Positions 8,030-9,032 of a DNA stretch of 9,032 bases are shown here, one piece after another. Below the pieces are notes generated by a model. The model was given only the letters and a program-made list of their open reading frames with translations. It was not told the origin of the DNA and ran no database searches. The position numbers were made by a program, and so were the translations under genes. The number at the start of each line of letters is the position of its first letter. Within the stretch, counting starts at the first letter, position 1. The stretch is from Oscillospiraceae bacterium. Its GTDB lineage: Bacteria; Bacillota; Clostridia; Oscillospirales; Oscillospiraceae. The stretch lies in the NCBI GenBank assembly GCA_020025395.1, contig JAHHSE010000055.1, positions 1 through 9,032 of the forward strand. Reading direction: 5' to 3'.

Positions 8030-9032
8030 TCACACCGCATGGACCGATCCATCCGCAAAGAAATAGAGAAGCCTTCGGGTCACAGGCTTTCCCGTCATCC
8101 GTTCCAGCGCCTTGGCGTAAGCCCCCACCTGGGGGGCGTAGCGGGCCGGGTCCGGCACCCGGTCGGTCTTAAAGTCCAGCACGGTGATCTCCCCCTGCCC
8201 GTTTTCATACCAGCAGTCGATGACACCCTGGAAGAGGACCTGCTCCCCTGCCCCGGCCAGGGGGTAGTATCCTTCGGCATCCTCCAGGAGGGAAAATTTG
8301 AATTCCCGCTCCAGAAGGGGGGCGGACAAAAGCTCCTGTCCGGTGGGGGAGGTAAAAAAGGCCAGCAGTTTTTTCGGCGGGACGGCCGCCCTCTGCTCCG
8401 GGGTGAGAAACTGCCGCTTTTCCAGCCGATCCAGCTCCCCGGCGATCTCCTCCACACTCCCGGTCTTATGAAAGTCAAGATACTGCATGGCCATATGGAT
8501 GGCGGTTCCCCGCTCGGCGGGGGTCAGCCCGGCCTCCTGCAAAAAACGGGGCCGATAAAAGGTCCGGGGCTTGGGCGGTCTCTCCGCCGCCTCCTCCGCC
8601 TCTCGATCCATCTCCCGCCCCTTGAGCTGGGTGGCGGTGAGCTTGGAGGGGGTATCCACCGCCCCCTCATGGGGGTAGGTCCAGCGGTAGGCCCGTCCCA
8701 GCTGTTCGGAAAGGTCTTCTTCTCCGGGCTCCTCCTTTGCGCTCACCCAGATCCCCTCCTGGGTGGGGGTAAGAATTCGAATGTCCCAGGTGCTCTCCAC
8801 CTCCGGGGCCGGGGGATGGAGGACCCCCGCCAGACGGCGAAGCTCCCCCGCGTCCGGTCTTGCCAGGGCGGAGAGAAGGACCCATTCCCCCGCCGACTGA
8901 CAGCTCTCCAGACATTCCGGCGCCACCGGATGAGTGGCCCAGGGGGCCAGGGCCGCCAGCTTCTTCTCACCATTGGAGAGCGCGCAGGTCAAAATCAGCT
9001 TCTCTCTGGCCCGTGTCATGGCCACATAGAGC
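8030..9032 (-). CDS. addA: ATP-dependent helicase/nuclease subunit A (AddA), C-terminal part only
   Basis: Helicase-nuclease subunit of the AddAB complex, the Firmicutes counterpart of RecBCD, which processes double-strand breaks for recombination. The frame runs off the right edge, so only the last ~334 residues of a protein usually near 1200 aa are seen. The GTG at 9025 is internal, not a start. The fragment opens with superfamily 1 helicase motif VI (LYVAMTRAREKLILT). Numbered from that GTG, the RecB-type nuclease domain follows: GTAIH with H177, REFKF near 240, QGVID with D270, LDFKTDR with D284 and K286, and the Q299-x3-Y303 motif in YAPQVGAYAKAL. All nuclease residues I look for are present. 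The stop at 8030-8032 is 127 bp before rpmE. I see no strong intrinsic terminator after it, only an AT-rich palindrome at 8005-8020, so some read-through into rpmE is possible. Confidence 0.95.
   Translation of the reverse strand, partial: LYVAMTRAREKLILTCALSNGEKKLAALAPWATHPVAPECLESCQSAGEWVLLSALARPDAGELRRLAGVLHPPAPEVESTWDIRILTPTQEGIWVSAKEEPGEEDLSEQLGRAYRWTYPHEGAVDTPSKLTATQLKGREMDREAEEAAERPPKPRTFYRPRFLQEAGLTPAERGTAIHMAMQYLDFHKTGSVEEIAGELDRLEKRQFLTPEQRAAVPPKKLLAFFTSPTGQELLSAPLLEREFKFSLLEDAEGYYPLAGAGEQVLFQGVIDCWYENGQGEITVLDFKTDRVPDPARYAPQVGAYAKALERMTGKPVTRRLLYFFADGSVHAV

Overview
The window reads as an ordinary housekeeping stretch of a fairly GC-rich (about 60 % by eye) member of the Firmicutes/Clostridia. 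The inferred family is Oscillospiraceae, near Flavonifractor or Pseudoflavonifractor. The reasons are a Bacillus-type SigA with a dnaG-sigA pair and no rpsU in front, an AddA-type recombination nuclease instead of RecBCD, strong GGAGG ribosome binding sites before nearly every gene, and GC-rich codon use. The exact genus cannot be fixed from this sequence alone.

Layout, left to right. A membrane-anchored protein of unknown function, cut by the left edge, runs on the + strand to 733. A near-perfect bidirectional terminator (732-768) separates it from everything else, which is on the - strand. Reading the - strand in the direction of transcription (right to left): the C-terminal third of addA (9032 to 8030, cut by the right edge); a 127-bp gap with a good promoter and a structured leader; rpmE (ribosomal protein L31, zinc form); a strong terminator (7650-7678); a promoter-like element; a flavin reductase-like gene; hflX; a yigZ/IMPACT-family gene; dgt (dNTPase); dnaG (primase); and sigA/rpoD (the housekeeping sigma factor), which ends just before the shared terminator at 732-768.

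The six genes from the flavin reductase to sigA lie between two clear terminators. Their gaps are 16, 34, 92 and 78 bp, then an 8-bp overlap, so they could be one transcription unit, perhaps with weaker internal promoters before dgt and dnaG. The dgt-dnaG-sigA core ties dNTP control, replication priming and the main sigma factor together, as in the macromolecular synthesis operons of other Firmicutes. The hflX, yigZ and rpmE genes add a ribosome theme: HflX splits stalled ribosomes, L31 is a ribosomal protein, and YigZ is homologous to the translation regulator IMPACT.

I found no mobile element, CRISPR array, tRNA or rRNA, and no convincing undescribed system. The items most worth a second look are the rpmE leader with two mutually exclusive hairpins, a 27-bp tandem duplication in the dnaG linker, an insertion of about 28 residues in SigA before region 2, an extra residue beside the DnaG zinc site, and the unknown membrane protein. 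Three gene starts (dnaG, dgt, hflX) are placed downstream of the longest possible start because of clear ribosome binding sites and family alignment.
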